Source: Aliivibrio_A kagoshimensis (GTDB taxonomy: Bacteria > Pseudomonadota > Gammaproteobacteria > Enterobacterales > Vibrionaceae). Taken from it: a DNA stretch of 64,000 bases. Every line of letters begins with the position of its first letter. The stretch's first letter is position 1. The stretch covers positions 124,001 to 188,000 of the forward strand of contig NZ_JAKJSQ010000005.1 in the NCBI RefSeq assembly GCF_050337105.1. The letters are read 5' to 3'. The translations under genes and the position numbers were made by a program. The notes under the pieces are model-generated. The model worked only from the letters and a program-made list of their open reading frames with translations, made no database searches and had not been told where the DNA came from. Below are positions 53,033 to 62,677 of the stretch, piece after piece.

Positions 53033-53941
53033 CTAGAAATAACCTTGGCGTTTCTTCAATTCCATTGATCCCGATTGATCATGATCGATCGCTCGACCTT
53101 GACGCTCACTGGAGGTCGCCACCAGCATCTCTTCAATAATCCCTGGTAATGTATTGGCTTCAGACTCAACCGCACCAGTCAGTGGATAACAGCCAAGTGT
53201 TCTAAAACGCACATCTTTATGTTCGATTTTTTCCCCCTCTTGCAGCTCTAGTCGTTCATCATCAACCATGATTAACATGCCATCGCGTTCAACAACGGGA
53301 CGCTTATCGGCTAAATAGAGAGGCACAATGTCAATATTTTCTAAGTAGATATATTGCCAGATATCCAACTCGGTCCAGTTAGACAGAGGGAACACTCGAA
53401 TGCTCTCACCCTTATTGACTTGACCATTATAGGTTTTCCAAAGCTCAGGACGTTGACTCTTAGGATCCCAAGTATGGTTCTTGTCACGGAATGAGTAGAC
53501 ACGCTCTTTAGCACGAGACTTCTCTTCATCACGACGCGCACCACCAAAAGCCGCATCGAAACCATAATGATTAAGCGCTTGCTTTAATCCTTGAGTTTTC
53601 ATGATGTCTGTATGCTTTGACGAACCATGAACAAACGGGTTGATGCCCATTTCAAGACCTTCTGGGTTCTGATGTACCAAAAGGTCAAATCCATACTTCT
53701 TAGCGGTTTTATCGCGAAACTCAATCATCTCTTTAAACTTCCAGTCGGTATCAACGTGAAGCAGTGGAAAGGGGATTTTGCCTGGATAAAAGGCCTTTCG
53801 AGCCAAATGCAGCATCACTGATGAATCTTTACCAATAGAGTACATCATGACTGGGTTATCAAACTCAGCAGCGACTTCGCGGATAATATGAATACTCTCC
53901 GCTTCAAGTTGCTGGAGGTGGGTTAAACGTTGTGGGTCCAT
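53033..53941 (-). CDS. cysD: Sulfate adenylyltransferase subunit 2
   Basis: Catalytic subunit of ATP sulfurylase: sulfate plus ATP gives APS plus pyrophosphate. It has 302 residues from the ATG at 53941, which sits behind AAGGACGAAGAG; upstream Met codons overlap the cysG end. PP-loop NPVMMYSIGKDSSVMLHLAR, with VHGSSKHTDIMKTQGLKQAL and FGGARRDEEKSRAKERV. The C-terminus has the conserved RFRTLGCYPLTGAVES. cysG is immediately upstream. Confidence 0.98.
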   Translation of the reverse strand: MDPQRLTHLQQLEAESIHIIREVAAEFDNPVMMYSIGKDSSVMLHLARKAFYPGKIPFPLLHVDTDWKFKEMIEFRDKTAKKYGFDLLVHQNPEGLEMGINPFVHGSSKHTDIMKTQGLKQALNHYGFDAAFGGARRDEEKSRAKERVYSFRDKNHTWDPKSQRPELWKTYNGQVNKGESIRVFPLSNWTELDIWQYIYLENIDIVPLYLADKRPVVERDGMLIMVDDERLELQEGEKIEHKDVRFRTLGCYPLTGAVESEANTLPGIIEEMLVATSSERQGRAIDHDQSGSMELKKRQGYF

Positions 53942-53951
53942 CTCTTCGTCC

Positions 53952-55379
53952 TTAAACAAGGTTCGCTACAGCATCCATACGCTGCGGCTGAGCATCATGC
54001 TCTCCAAACCATTGTAATTTATCTGATAATGTCACAACTTCACCAATCACAATCAGTGAAGGTGAGGCTGCATTTTCTGCTAACTCTGCCAGCTGATGCA
54101 GCTGACCTTTGAACACTTTTTGAGCCGCTTGGGTACCGCGTTCAATGATGGCTATCGGAGTAGTCGCACTACGGCCATGCTCAATAAGTTGTTCCTGAAT
54201 ATGTGAGGACTTCATCAGCCCCATATAGATCACCAAGGTTTGATTACCGACGGCAGCCGCTTTCCAATTAACGGTATTGCGCTCTTTTTTCTCATGACCC
54301 GTAATAAAAATGGCTGATTGCGCATGATCACGATGCGTTAATGGAATGCCTGCATACGCTGTAGCTCCAGCAGCAGCAGTAATTCCCGGTACCACTTGAA
54401 ATGGGATATTCGCATCAAACAGCACCTCTAACTCTTCGCCACCACGGCCAAACATGAAAGGGTCCCCCCCTTTTATACGCACCACTTTTTTGCCCTGTTG
54501 CGCGTATTTCACTAATAGCTGATTGGTGGTCTCTTGAGGCACACTGTGAAAACCAGCTTTTTTTCCTACACAGACAAGTTGGGCATCACGTCGCGCTAGC
54601 TCCATGATCTCATCAGAAACTAAGTAATCGTAGAGCACCACATCAGCTTGTTGCATCAATTGCAGCGCTCGTAAGGTTAATAAACCAGGATCACCAGGGC
54701 CAGCCCCAATTAATGCCACATCTCCACGAGACTGACTCCGCTGAGAAGATTGTTGCACCAGTAAACTCTGTAGCTCTTGCTCTGCACGGCTCTCTTTACC
54801 AGCAGCAACGAGATCAGCGAAACGACCGTTAAATGCAGTTTCCCAAAAATGTCGACGTTCTGAAAAAGAGTGGATTCGTTTTTTTAAGGTTTGACGAAAT
54901 TCGCCCGCAATGGTCGCCATTTTTCCTAAATGCTGTGGTAATAACGCTTCAAGTTTTTCACGCAATAACCGCGCAAGAACGGGGGCTTTCCCAGAAGAGG
55001 AGATCGCTATCATGATAGGAGAGCGATCTACGATAGAAGGAATAATGAAACTGCAACGCTTAGGGTCATCCACGACATTAACCAATACTTGACGTTGGTT
55101 AGCCGCTTGGTAAACCCGTCCATCAATTTCTCTATTCTCAGTGGCCGCAATCGCTAAGAAAACTGGATCCAAATGTTCAGGTTCAAACTGCTCCGCAATG
55201 TGCTTTACAGTGCCTTGTTCAATTAGCTGCGAAAATGCCTCACACGCTTTATCGGTGATTAAGCTGACATCTGCTCCCGCTTTGATGAGCATTTTTGCTT
55301 TGCGCAAAGCAATGTCTCCGCCACCCACTACCAAGCAAGGGCGTTTTTTCAAATCGGTAAAAATTGGCAAATAATCCAT
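53952..55379 (-). CDS. cysG: Siroheme synthase (multifunctional CysG)
   Basis: Makes siroheme from uroporphyrinogen III for the sulfite reductase CysI. About 475 residues from the Met in MDYLPIF (55379). The N-terminal part (about 1-150) is the NAD-dependent precorrin-2 dehydrogenase/ferrochelatase with VVGGGDIALRKAKMLIKAGA. The C-terminal part (about 215-460) is the SAM-dependent methyltransferase with GAGPGDPGLLTLRALQL, and VVRIKGGDPFMFGRGGEE further in. It heads the operon cysG-cysD-cysN-SLC13-cysC-cysQ. Confidence 0.97.
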   Translation of the reverse strand: MDYLPIFTDLKKRPCLVVGGGDIALRKAKMLIKAGADVSLITDKACEAFSQLIEQGTVKHIAEQFEPEHLDPVFLAIAATENREIDGRVYQAANQRQVLVNVVDDPKRCSFIIPSIVDRSPIMIAISSSGKAPVLARLLREKLEALLPQHLGKMATIAGEFRQTLKKRIHSFSERRHFWETAFNGRFADLVAAGKESRAEQELQSLLVQQSSQRSQSRGDVALIGAGPGDPGLLTLRALQLMQQADVVLYDYLVSDEIMELARRDAQLVCVGKKAGFHSVPQETTNQLLVKYAQQGKKVVRIKGGDPFMFGRGGEELEVLFDANIPFQVVPGITAAAGATAYAGIPLTHRDHAQSAIFITGHEKKERNTVNWKAAAVGNQTLVIYMGLMKSSHIQEQLIEHGRSATTPIAIIERGTQAAQKVFKGQLHQLAELAENAASPSLIVIGEVVTLSDKLQWFGEHDAQPQRMDAVANLV

Positions 55380-55677
55380 TACGGCCATCTCATTCAGTCA
55401 ATGTTATAAGCACTATAAACGGCTTTAAATATTACCTGAAATTCNAAAAGAATATTTTTTATTCCTTTTTCTGCTAAGGAGGGGGAAAGGTTGAACATTG
55501 CCGGTAAAATATAAATTATGTAACAATTTGTATTTTCTGCTCATCTTCATATTTACGACCTCTACTTAGCCTCCTTTCAAGTTATTGATCACATAAAAAA
55601 TGATACTCCCAGTGCGTTTCTCAGTATTTCTGCTACTTTAAGCTTGTTTTACCGACTTATTACTCATGGAGAAAAGT
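55380..55677. other. Divergent cysG/cpdB promoter region
   Basis: About 300 AT-rich bases with an ambiguous base at 55445. It must contain the promoter of the leftward sulfate-activation operon and that of cpdB. A CysB site is expected by analogy, but CysB motifs are too loose to place by eye. A strong AAGGAGG at about 55479 precedes only a seven-codon TTG frame, which I do not regard as a gene. Confidence 0.5.
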
Positions 55678-57657
55678 ATGAAATCGTCAGCTAGATCTTT
55701 ATCAGTTGCAGGCCCAATCACCGGCACTATCCTGGGAGGTTTACTATTACTATCAGGTCCTACATTCGCAGATACCATTAAACTGCGTATTGTTGAAACC
55801 ACCGATATTCACGCGAACGTAATGGATTATGACTATTACAAAAATAAACCGACTAAAAAGTTTGGTTTATCTCGTACTGCAACCCTAGTAAAGCAGGCAC
55901 AAGCAGAAGTATCGAATAGTGTATTAGTGGATAATGGCGATTTAATCCAAGGTAGCCCAATGGGTGACTACGTTGCTGATAAAGGATTAAAAGCGGGTGA
56001 AGTACACCCTGTCCATAAAGCGATGAATCAACTGAATTATGAAGTCGGCAACCTGGGTAACCACGAATTTAACTATGGTTTAGAGTTCTTAGAGCAAACA
56101 CTGAAGGGCTCAGACTTCCCTTATGTGAACGCCAACGTATTTGATGCAAAAACCGGTAAGAACCTGTTTACGCCATACATAATTAAAACACATACCTTTA
56201 CTGATACTGATGGCAAAGCTCAATCAGTAAAAGTGGGTTACATCGGTTTTGTTCCACCACAAATTTTAGTGTGGGATAAAAACAATCTTGAAGGCAAAGT
56301 TATTGCCAAAGACATCAAAGAGACCGCTCAAAAACTGGTTCCACAGATGAAAAAAGAGGGTGCTGATGTCATCATCGCGATCCCGCACTCTGGCATCTCA
56401 TCTGACCCTCATAAATTAGGGGCAGAAAACTCAACCTATTACCTTGCGGACGTTGATGGCATTGACGCGATTGCATTTGGTCACTCTCACGCTGTATTCC
56501 CAAGTAAATCATTTGACAATATTCCTGGTGTGGACAGCAAAAATGGCACCATCAATGGTGTAACCGCTGTTATGGCAGGACGCTGGGGCAGTCATGTGGG
56601 CATCATGGATCTAACTCTTGAGAAAGAGGGCAATGGCTGGACCGTAACGTCAGGCAGCAGTGAAGCTCGCCCTATCTACGATAGAAAAACCAAAACGGCA
56701 CTAGCAGAAGCAGACGCTGGCATTGTTGAAGCCGTTGCTGCGGATCATAAAGGAACACAAGATTTCGTTAACCAACCCATTGGTAAAGCGGATGACGTGA
56801 TGTACAGCTATTTAGCTCTAGTACAAGACGATCCAACGGTGCAAATCGTTAACCTTGCACAAAAAGATTACGTTGAACGCTTTATCCAAGGCGACCCAGA
56901 TTTAGATGGTATCCCTGTACTTTCTGCTGCTGCGCCGTTTAAAGCGGGTGGCCGTAAAAATGATCCATCAAACTTCACCGAAGTAGAGTCTGGACAACTG
57001 ACTTTCCGTAATGCCGCCGATCTCTACCTCTACCCAAATACCTTAGTTGCTTTAAAAGTAACCGGTAAAGAAGTATTAGAGTGGCTAGAGTGCTCTGCAG
57101 GTCAATTTAATCAAATTGATGTGAATAACACTAAAGCGCAGCAGCTAATTAACTGGGATGGTTTCCGTACTTATAACTTCGATGTTATGGACGGTGTTGA
57201 GTACCAAATCGATGTCACAAAACCAGCTAAATATGATGGCAGCTGTAAGCCAGTGAATCCTGATTCACAACGTGTGGTTAACTTAACATACCAGGGCAAA
57301 CCGATTGATCTTGAGCAGACTTTCCTAATCGCGACCAATAACTACCGTGCGTACGGTGCTAAGTTTGCAGGAACAGGCTCTGACTTTGTCGCCTTCAACT
57401 CGCCAGATGAGAACCGTACTGTTCTAGCGAACTACATCTCACGTGTCAGTAAAGAGAAAGGCATGGTAAAACCAACGGCTGATAATAACTGGACATTTGC
57501 TCCAATTAAGAGCAAACAGTCATTAGACATCCGTTTTGAGACTTCCCCGAGTGAAAAAGCCGCCTCTTTCATTAAAGAGAAAGGTCAGCTNCCAATGAAG
57601 AAAGTCGCTACTGACGAAGACGGGTTTGCGGTTTACCAGATTGAACTGAATAAATAG
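55678..57657 (+). CDS. cpdB: 2',3'-cyclic-nucleotide 2'-phosphodiesterase / 3'-nucleotidase
   Basis: Periplasmic bifunctional phosphatase that hydrolyses 2',3'-cyclic nucleotides and 3'-nucleotides. It has 659 residues from the ATG at 55678, with GGAG six bases upstream; an ATG four codons earlier contains that GGAG. The signal peptide is about 1-31 (ending TFA). The metallophosphoesterase domain (about 35-290) has VETTDIHANV, DNGDLIQGSPMGD, GNLGNHEFNYG and AFGHSHAVF. The C-terminal 5'-nucleotidase domain follows. The ambiguous base at 57591 is in codon CTN, which is Leu whatever the base. It is divergent from cysG. Confidence 0.97.
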   Translation: MKSSARSLSVAGPITGTILGGLLLLSGPTFADTIKLRIVETTDIHANVMDYDYYKNKPTKKFGLSRTATLVKQAQAEVSNSVLVDNGDLIQGSPMGDYVADKGLKAGEVHPVHKAMNQLNYEVGNLGNHEFNYGLEFLEQTLKGSDFPYVNANVFDAKTGKNLFTPYIIKTHTFTDTDGKAQSVKVGYIGFVPPQILVWDKNNLEGKVIAKDIKETAQKLVPQMKKEGADVIIAIPHSGISSDPHKLGAENSTYYLADVDGIDAIAFGHSHAVFPSKSFDNIPGVDSKNGTINGVTAVMAGRWGSHVGIMDLTLEKEGNGWTVTSGSSEARPIYDRKTKTALAEADAGIVEAVAADHKGTQDFVNQPIGKADDVMYSYLALVQDDPTVQIVNLAQKDYVERFIQGDPDLDGIPVLSAAAPFKAGGRKNDPSNFTEVESGQLTFRNAADLYLYPNTLVALKVTGKEVLEWLECSAGQFNQIDVNNTKAQQLINWDGFRTYNFDVMDGVEYQIDVTKPAKYDGSCKPVNPDSQRVVNLTYQGKPIDLEQTFLIATNNYRAYGAKFAGTGSDFVAFNSPDENRTVLANYISRVSKEKGMVKPTADNNWTFAPIKSKQSLDIRFETSPSEKAASFIKEKGQXPMKKVATDEDGFAVYQIELNK

Positions 57658-57690
57658 AGTTCATCTCCACTTAGTCACTAAAAAATAAAA

Positions 57691-57720
57691 ATACCGCAGC
57701 TTTGTCTGCGGTATTCTTTT
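57691..57720 (+). terminator. cpdB terminator
   Basis: Stem ATACCGCAG, six-base loop, CTGCGGTAT, then TCTTTTA. It lies 33 bases after the cpdB stop. Confidence 0.88.
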
Positions 57721-57751
57721 ATCCTAACAACATAATAATTGAGAAGAGATA

Positions 57752-58222
57752 ATGATGAACTGGATCTGCCTACCGTTTAATAAGCTGTCAACCGTACAGC
57801 TGTACAGTCTTTTGCAATTGAGAGTGAATGTGTTTGTCGTCGAGCAGACATGCCCTTACCCAGAACTGGATGATAAAGATTGTGATGATGGAGCCTACCA
57901 CCTCCTAGGGTACCAAGGTGATGAACTCGTCGCTTGTGCCCGCCTGTTCGCACCAGGAGTGACTTACAATAACGTCAGCATCGGCAGAGTAGCAACCAAG
58001 AAGTCAGCACGTGGTAGTGGTTTGGGCCACGATCTAATGCGCACGATTCTGGGATATTGTGAAGAGTATTGGCCACAACAGACCATTGATATTGGTGCGC
58101 AACAGTACTTAACCGCTTTCTACCAATCACACCAATTTGTGATCATTTCGGATATGTATTTAGAGGATGATATTCCACACGTTGATATGCGCTTAGAGAA
58201 AGCGCTGAAGCAAGCAGAATAA
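57752..58222 (+). CDS. elaA: GNAT-family N-acetyltransferase (ElaA type)
   Basis: Predicted acetyl-CoA-dependent acetyltransferase of 156 residues. Features of ElaA: LYSLLQLRVNVFVVEQTCPY (about 18-37), DDGAYHLLG, the acetyl-CoA loop SARGSGLGHDLMRTIL (about 88-103) and the QQYLTAFYQSHQF segment. The substrate is unknown. It starts with two adjacent ATG codons behind GAGAAGAG. No close functional link to its neighbours. Confidence 0.9.
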   Translation: MMNWICLPFNKLSTVQLYSLLQLRVNVFVVEQTCPYPELDDKDCDDGAYHLLGYQGDELVACARLFAPGVTYNNVSIGRVATKKSARGSGLGHDLMRTILGYCEEYWPQQTIDIGAQQYLTAFYQSHQFVIISDMYLEDDIPHVDMRLEKALKQAE

Positions 58223-58234
58223 TGATGTAATCGA

Positions 58235-58750
58235 TTAACGGCTACGTCCAAAGCTACCATCGGACATACGGAAGAACATCACACTACTGCCCTCTTTTTC
58301 AAGCTGTAAAATGTCCAACTGACCATCGGGGCTCAACTTATATCGAATCAGTTGCCCCTGTTTGATGTTGCTCAAGGGTTTACCACCCCCTTCAACCTTC
58401 ACAATAGCGTAGAGATCTTTCAAGGGCAGTTGGTTATTACGAAACACGTTAGAGAGGGTATCTCCCGCTTTCACTTCGTACTCTTGCCACTCAGTATTTA
58501 CGCTCTGTTCAAGAGTCTGTTTTGGTTGCTCACTTAAGCTATCAGTGTTTAATTCAACCCCTCGCCTCTCACTTTCCACTCCTAATGATGGCTCATCCAT
58601 AGTGTTTCTCTCACCACTTGGTAGTAACCACAGCAGTAGAGTGACAAACGATAGAACGATAATGGCTTTTCGATGAAACCGGGGCAATAGTAGCCACAGC
58701 GATTTCACTCGACCTGTCGATGTCTCAAAGTGTTCTGAAAGCTTCTTCAT
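58235..58750 (-). CDS. OapA/YtfB-like cell-surface protein with LysM-like domain
   Basis: About 171 residues from the Met in MKKLSEHFE (58750). A cytoplasmic N-terminus of about 28 residues is followed by one membrane helix (RKAIIVLSFVTLLLWLLP, about 31-48). A polar linker leads to an OapA/LysM-like module (about 92-160) with YEVKAGDTLSNVFRNNQLPL. E. coli YtfB, a glycan-binding protein linked to cell division, has the same plan and also sits beside fklB. It is divergent from fklB. Confidence 0.88.
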   Translation of the reverse strand: MKKLSEHFETSTGRVKSLWLLLPRFHRKAIIVLSFVTLLLWLLPSGERNTMDEPSLGVESERRGVELNTDSLSEQPKQTLEQSVNTEWQEYEVKAGDTLSNVFRNNQLPLKDLYAIVKVEGGGKPLSNIKQGQLIRYKLSPDGQLDILQLEKEGSSVMFFRMSDGSFGRSR

Positions 58751-58934
58751 TGTGTGGTTCATTGCATCACCTTTTCATGCACCGCTTGATAATGGTTATA
58801 GCACTGATTAGACAATAAATTCTATCTTTTATGCTATTTTAAAGCATTTATAAGGTATCAAAAGTTTACCCCAGCCACCTAGAACTGGTATTCTTCTTAT
58901 CTAAATTTGGTATCAACTACAAAAAGAGAACATC

Positions 58935-59555
58935 ATGTCTGAAGTACTACTAGAAACTACTGAACAAAAAGCAAGCTACGGCATCGGTCTACAAATGGGC
59001 CAACAACTAGCAGGAAGCGGTCTTGAAGGACTAAACGTTGCTGCTATCGCTAAAGGTATCGCTACCTCTTTAACTGGCGACATGCCTGAAATCGAAGTTG
59101 ACGAAATCAACAACGCACTTCAAGCTCTTCACACTCGTGCTGAAGAAGTTCGCGCTGAAGCCTCTAAAGTAGCGGCTGCTGATGGCGAAGCTTTCCTAGC
59201 TGACAATGCTCTACGTTCTGAAGTAACGGTTCTAGAATCTGGTCTACAGTACGAAGTATTAACTGAAGGTACGGGTGAAATCCCATCTTCTGACAAAACT
59301 GTACGTGTTCACTACCACGGTATGCTAACTGACGGTACAGTATTCGATAGCTCTGTAACTCGCGGTCAACCTGCTGAGTTCCCTGTTACTGGCGTAATCA
59401 AAGGTTGGGTTGAAGCTCTTCAACTGATGCCTGTTGGTTCTAAGTGGAAACTTGCTATTCCTCAAGATCTTGCTTATGGCGAGCGTGGTGCTGGTGCATC
59501 TATTCCTCCATACGCTGCACTAGTATTTGAAGTTGAACTACTAGACATTCTTTAA
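58935..59555 (+). CDS. fklB: FKBP-type peptidyl-prolyl cis-trans isomerase
   Basis: Cytoplasmic proline isomerase (FKBP22 type), 206 residues as E. coli FklB. The N-terminal dimerisation domain (about 1-85, TEQKASYGIGLQMGQQL) is followed by the FKBP domain (about 100-206) with VRVHYHGMLTDGTVFDSS, VIKGWVEALQLMPVGSKWKL and YGERGAGASIPPYAALVFEV. All aromatic pocket positions appear kept. A terminator follows. Confidence 0.97.
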   Translation: MSEVLLETTEQKASYGIGLQMGQQLAGSGLEGLNVAAIAKGIATSLTGDMPEIEVDEINNALQALHTRAEEVRAEASKVAAADGEAFLADNALRSEVTVLESGLQYEVLTEGTGEIPSSDKTVRVHYHGMLTDGTVFDSSVTRGQPAEFPVTGVIKGWVEALQLMPVGSKWKLAIPQDLAYGERGAGASIPPYAALVFEVELLDIL

Positions 59556-59579
59556 TCTAAGAGTGACTGCGTAATAGTA

Positions 59580-59607
59580 AGCGATGCCTTGGGTATCGCT
59601 TTTTTTA
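59580..59607 (+). terminator. fklB terminator
   Basis: Stem AGCGATGCC with GGGTATCGCT (one G-T pair), short loop, then seven T. It lies 25 bases after fklB. Confidence 0.85.
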
Positions 59608-59669
59608 TAGCTACAATAATAGACAACCGAATAAACATGTTCATCTCTAACACTCAAGGACGACATTCA

Positions 59670-60128
59670 ATGAAAAAAATTCTTCTTTTGATCACTTCAC
59701 TGCTACTTATCACCACACCTATGACTAGCCAGGCTTTTGGGTTATCCACCCTGCTTGGTGACGATAAAAATGCGGCCGCTACCGAATCAAACCCACTTGT
59801 TGGACTATTAACCGAGCAACTGGGTGTTTCTACCGAACAAGCAGCAGGTGGCGCAGGGGCTCTTCTAGCGCTTGCTGGTAACTCCTTGTCTGGTTCAGAA
59901 CAGAGTGAGCTTAATTCAAAAATTCCAGGTCTAGAGAGCTTAACGTCATCGGTTCCTGCGGGCATGTCATCAATGCTAGGGAATATGGACAGTGTGAATA
60001 CTGTGTTTAGCGCATTAGGGTTAGACAGCAGCATGGTGACACAATTTGCGCCGTTGATTTTAAAGTACTTGAGCTCACAAGATGCCAGTACCGGGCTGGT
60101 TAGTTCGTTAGGCAAACTGTGGGGATAA
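59670..60128 (+). CDS. DUF2780-like exported protein
   Basis: 152 residues from the ATG at 59670, which has AAGGA upstream and gives a clean signal peptide (MKKILLLITSLLLITTPMTS, ending SQA). The mature part is Leu/Ser/Gly-rich and mostly helical, with LTEQLGVSTEQAAGGAGALL and a C-terminal QFAPLILKYLSSQDAS, matching the DUF2780/VcgC-VcgE-like small secreted proteins. Function unknown. It is monocistronic and convergent with cysH, sharing a hairpin. Confidence 0.83.
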   Translation: MKKILLLITSLLLITTPMTSQAFGLSTLLGDDKNAAATESNPLVGLLTEQLGVSTEQAAGGAGALLALAGNSLSGSEQSELNSKIPGLESLTSSVPAGMSSMLGNMDSVNTVFSALGLDSSMVTQFAPLILKYLSSQDASTGLVSSLGKLWG

Positions 60129-60135
60129 AAAAAGA

Positions 60136-60155
60136 CGAGGCATTTTCATGCCTCG
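60136..60155 (-). terminator. cysJIH terminator
   Basis: Stem CGAGGCAT, loop of four, ATGCCTCG. On the minus strand it is followed by seven T, so it mainly ends cysJIH; on the plus strand it can also close the DUF2780 gene. Confidence 0.85.
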
Positions 60156-60162
60156 ACTTCAT

Positions 60163-60981
60163 TTAAATACCTGATCCCGCCTCTTCTTGGGGGTCCTCAT
60201 GCAAACCACACTCTCGCTGCAGTCCAAAGAATCGAGTCTGCTCTTCACTCATTCCAGGCTCCCACTTCTGAGTGGTATGCGTATCCCCAACCGACAGATA
60301 ACCTTGCTCTCTTAATGGGTGATAAGGCAATGCAGCCTGTTCTAAATAGTGGTGAACATCTTTGTTACTCCAATCGATGATCGGTAAAAACTTAAACACA
60401 CCATTTTGAATCGCAAGAATCGGCAGCGTCGCTCGACTGTTTGATTGCTCACGGCGCAGCCCCGAGAACCAGACTGAGACATTCAACTCTTCAAACGCAC
60501 GACGCATCGGTTCTACTTTATTGATCAAGTTATACTGCTTAATACCTTGAACGCCATTATCCCACAACTGCCCATATCTCGCCTCTTGCCACACTGGGCT
60601 CTCTTTAGCTCGAAAAACTTGCAAGTTAAGTTGTAAGGTGTCGCTTAACTCATCAATGAATTGGTAGGTTTCAGGGAACAGATACCCGGTGTCTGTAAGT
60701 ACCACTGGAATCTCTGGTTGAGCGTCTGTCACCAATTTCAGCATGACAGCCGCTTGAATACCAAAACTCGATGATACGACAGAGACCCCGTCTAAGTTCT
60801 CGAGTGCCCAAGTAATACGCTGTTGAGCGGTCATCTCTTCCAACTCAGCGTTAATTTGCGCTAGCGTTAAGATCTGATCCACTTTATTCAGTGACAGTAA
60901 CGTATCCAGAGTCAATTTAGTGACTTGGTTATCCGATCCACTTACCGCGTTGTTGGGTTCCGAAAATAGAGTATTAGGCAT
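60163..60981 (-). CDS. cysH: Phosphoadenylyl-sulfate (PAPS) reductase
   Basis: Thioredoxin-dependent reduction of PAPS to sulfite plus PAP. It has 272 residues. PP-loop-like VVSSSFGIQAAVML (about 66-79), VVLTDTGYLFPETYQFID, WFSGLRREQSNSRATL. The C-terminal catalytic Cys is in RECGLHEDP. The paired Cys residues of the Fe-S APS reductase type are absent, so this is the PAPS-specific form, consistent with a cysC gene. It overlaps cysI by eight bases. Confidence 0.97.
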   Translation of the reverse strand: MPNTLFSEPNNAVSGSDNQVTKLTLDTLLSLNKVDQILTLAQINAELEEMTAQQRITWALENLDGVSVVSSSFGIQAAVMLKLVTDAQPEIPVVLTDTGYLFPETYQFIDELSDTLQLNLQVFRAKESPVWQEARYGQLWDNGVQGIKQYNLINKVEPMRRAFEELNVSVWFSGLRREQSNSRATLPILAIQNGVFKFLPIIDWSNKDVHHYLEQAALPYHPLREQGYLSVGDTHTTQKWEPGMSEEQTRFFGLQRECGLHEDPQEEAGSGI

Positions 60982-62677
60982 AAAAATCCCTCGAAGAAAT
61001 AATCACTTCAGCCACAATATGGGTACGAATAGTAAAGTCACCAAAGCTTTCACCCTCTTGGCGCTCTGTCGCCCAGCGCCCCACTAAACTATCAATCTCA
61101 TCCAAGATCTGTGCTTCTGTGATGTTCTCTTTATACATTTTAGGTACTCGAGTACCACTGCGATTACCACCAAGATGCAGGTTATAACGACCAGGCGCTT
61201 TACCCACTAACCCAATCTCAGCCAGCATCGCTCGACCACACCCATTTGGACACCCTGTTACTCGTAAGATGATATTCTCCTCTTCCGGTAATTGATGCTT
61301 CGCTAAAATTGTCTCAACATCGGTGACAAACTGGGGTAAAAAACGCTCCGCTTCGGCCATCGCTAATGGACACGTCGGGAAAGCAACACACGCCATTGAG
61401 TTTTTACGCTGCTCACTAACAGCGTCATCAATCAACCCATGCTCACGTGCAATCTGCTCTATCTGCGCTTTATTTTCGGCATCAACACCTGCCACAATTA
61501 AATTCTGGTTGGCGGTCATTCTAAAGTCACCCGTGTGCACCTTAGCGATTTCAGCCACACCGGTTTTCAGTGGTTTTCCTGAAAAATCAAGCAAGCGTCC
61601 ATTTTCGATAAACAGAGCCAAATGGTGTTTACCGTCAATACCCTCAACCCAACCAATGCGATCACCACGTTCAGTAAACTCATAAGGGCGACTGGCCTCA
61701 AACTGAATGCCAGCACGAGACTCGACTTCCGCTTTAAACACATCAACACCTACACGGTCTAAGGTGTACTTAGTTTTTGCGTTTTTGCGATTAGAGCGGT
61801 TACCCCAATCTCGCTGCGTAGTCACCACTGCTGCTGCAACCTCTAGGGTTTTCTCAAGCGGCACAAAACCAAAATCATCCGCACGGCGTGGATAGGTTGA
61901 AGTATCACCGTGGGTCATTGCCAATCCACCACCGACTAATACGTTAAATCCGATCAGTTTCCCCTGTTCAGCAATCGCAACGAAATTGAGATCATTCGCA
62001 TGTACATCCACATCATTTTGCGGCGGAATCACCACGGTAGTTTTAAACTTACGTGGCAGATAAGTGCTACCTAAAATAGGCTCTTCATCGGTGGTTTCAA
62101 GGCGCTCACCATCGAGCCAAATTTCAGCATATGCTCGCGTTTTTGGTAACAAGTGCTCACTGATTTTCTTCGCCCACTCATACGCTTCTTGATGCAACTC
62201 TGACTCCACCGGATTAGTGGTACACAGTACGTTTCGGTTTACATCACCCGCGGTAGCAATCGAATCAATACCAATTTTATTCAACGTTTGGTGCATCAAT
62301 TTAATGTTTGGTTTTAATACCCCATGAAACTGAAAAGTCTGGCGAGTCGTTATTCTCAAGCTGCCGTATGAGGTGTGCTCTTCTGCAAATTTATCAATCG
62401 CTAACCACTGTTTTGGCGTGATCACTCCACCCGGCATACGGGCACGTAACATCACATTATGCAAAGGCTCTAACTTTTGCTTAATACGCTCTGAGCGAAA
62501 ATCACGATCATCTTGTTGATACATACCGTGGAATCGAATCAGCTGGAAGTTATCAGCAGTAAATCCGCCCGTAATGCGATCACCCAAATCTTTCTCGATA
62601 CTGCCGCGTAAGAAGTTACTCTCTCTTTTTAGGCGTTCGTTATCCGATAACTTAAGTTCTTTATTGGTCTTATCCAT
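60974..62677 (-). CDS. cysI: Sulfite reductase hemoprotein (beta subunit)
   Basis: Six-electron reduction of sulfite to sulfide using siroheme and a [4Fe-4S] cluster; electrons come from CysJ. It has 567 residues (E. coli 570). Substrate-binding Arg lie in GSLRITTRQTFQFHG. The four cluster Cys are in CVAFPTCPLA (about 427-436) and TGCPNGCGRAML (about 471-482). The start overlaps the cysJ stop by one base (TAATG). Confidence 0.98.
   Translation of the reverse strand: MDKTNKELKLSDNERLKRESNFLRGSIEKDLGDRITGGFTADNFQLIRFHGMYQQDDRDFRSERIKQKLEPLHNVMLRARMPGGVITPKQWLAIDKFAEEHTSYGSLRITTRQTFQFHGVLKPNIKLMHQTLNKIGIDSIATAGDVNRNVLCTTNPVESELHQEAYEWAKKISEHLLPKTRAYAEIWLDGERLETTDEEPILGSTYLPRKFKTTVVIPPQNDVDVHANDLNFVAIAEQGKLIGFNVLVGGGLAMTHGDTSTYPRRADDFGFVPLEKTLEVAAAVVTTQRDWGNRSNRKNAKTKYTLDRVGVDVFKAEVESRAGIQFEASRPYEFTERGDRIGWVEGIDGKHHLALFIENGRLLDFSGKPLKTGVAEIAKVHTGDFRMTANQNLIVAGVDAENKAQIEQIAREHGLIDDAVSEQRKNSMACVAFPTCPLAMAEAERFLPQFVTDVETILAKHQLPEEENIILRVTGCPNGCGRAMLAEIGLVGKAPGRYNLHLGGNRSGTRVPKMYKENITEAQILDEIDSLVGRWATERQEGESFGDFTIRTHIVAEVIISSRDFYA

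Noticed and set aside
55479..55520. Strong AAGGAGG followed by a TTG frame upstream of cpdB
   Set aside because: The frame has only seven codons before a stop and shows no leader-peptide codon bias.
55584..55604. CRP-like half-site (ATCACATAA) before cpdB
   Set aside because: The left half TGTGA is not present at the required spacing.
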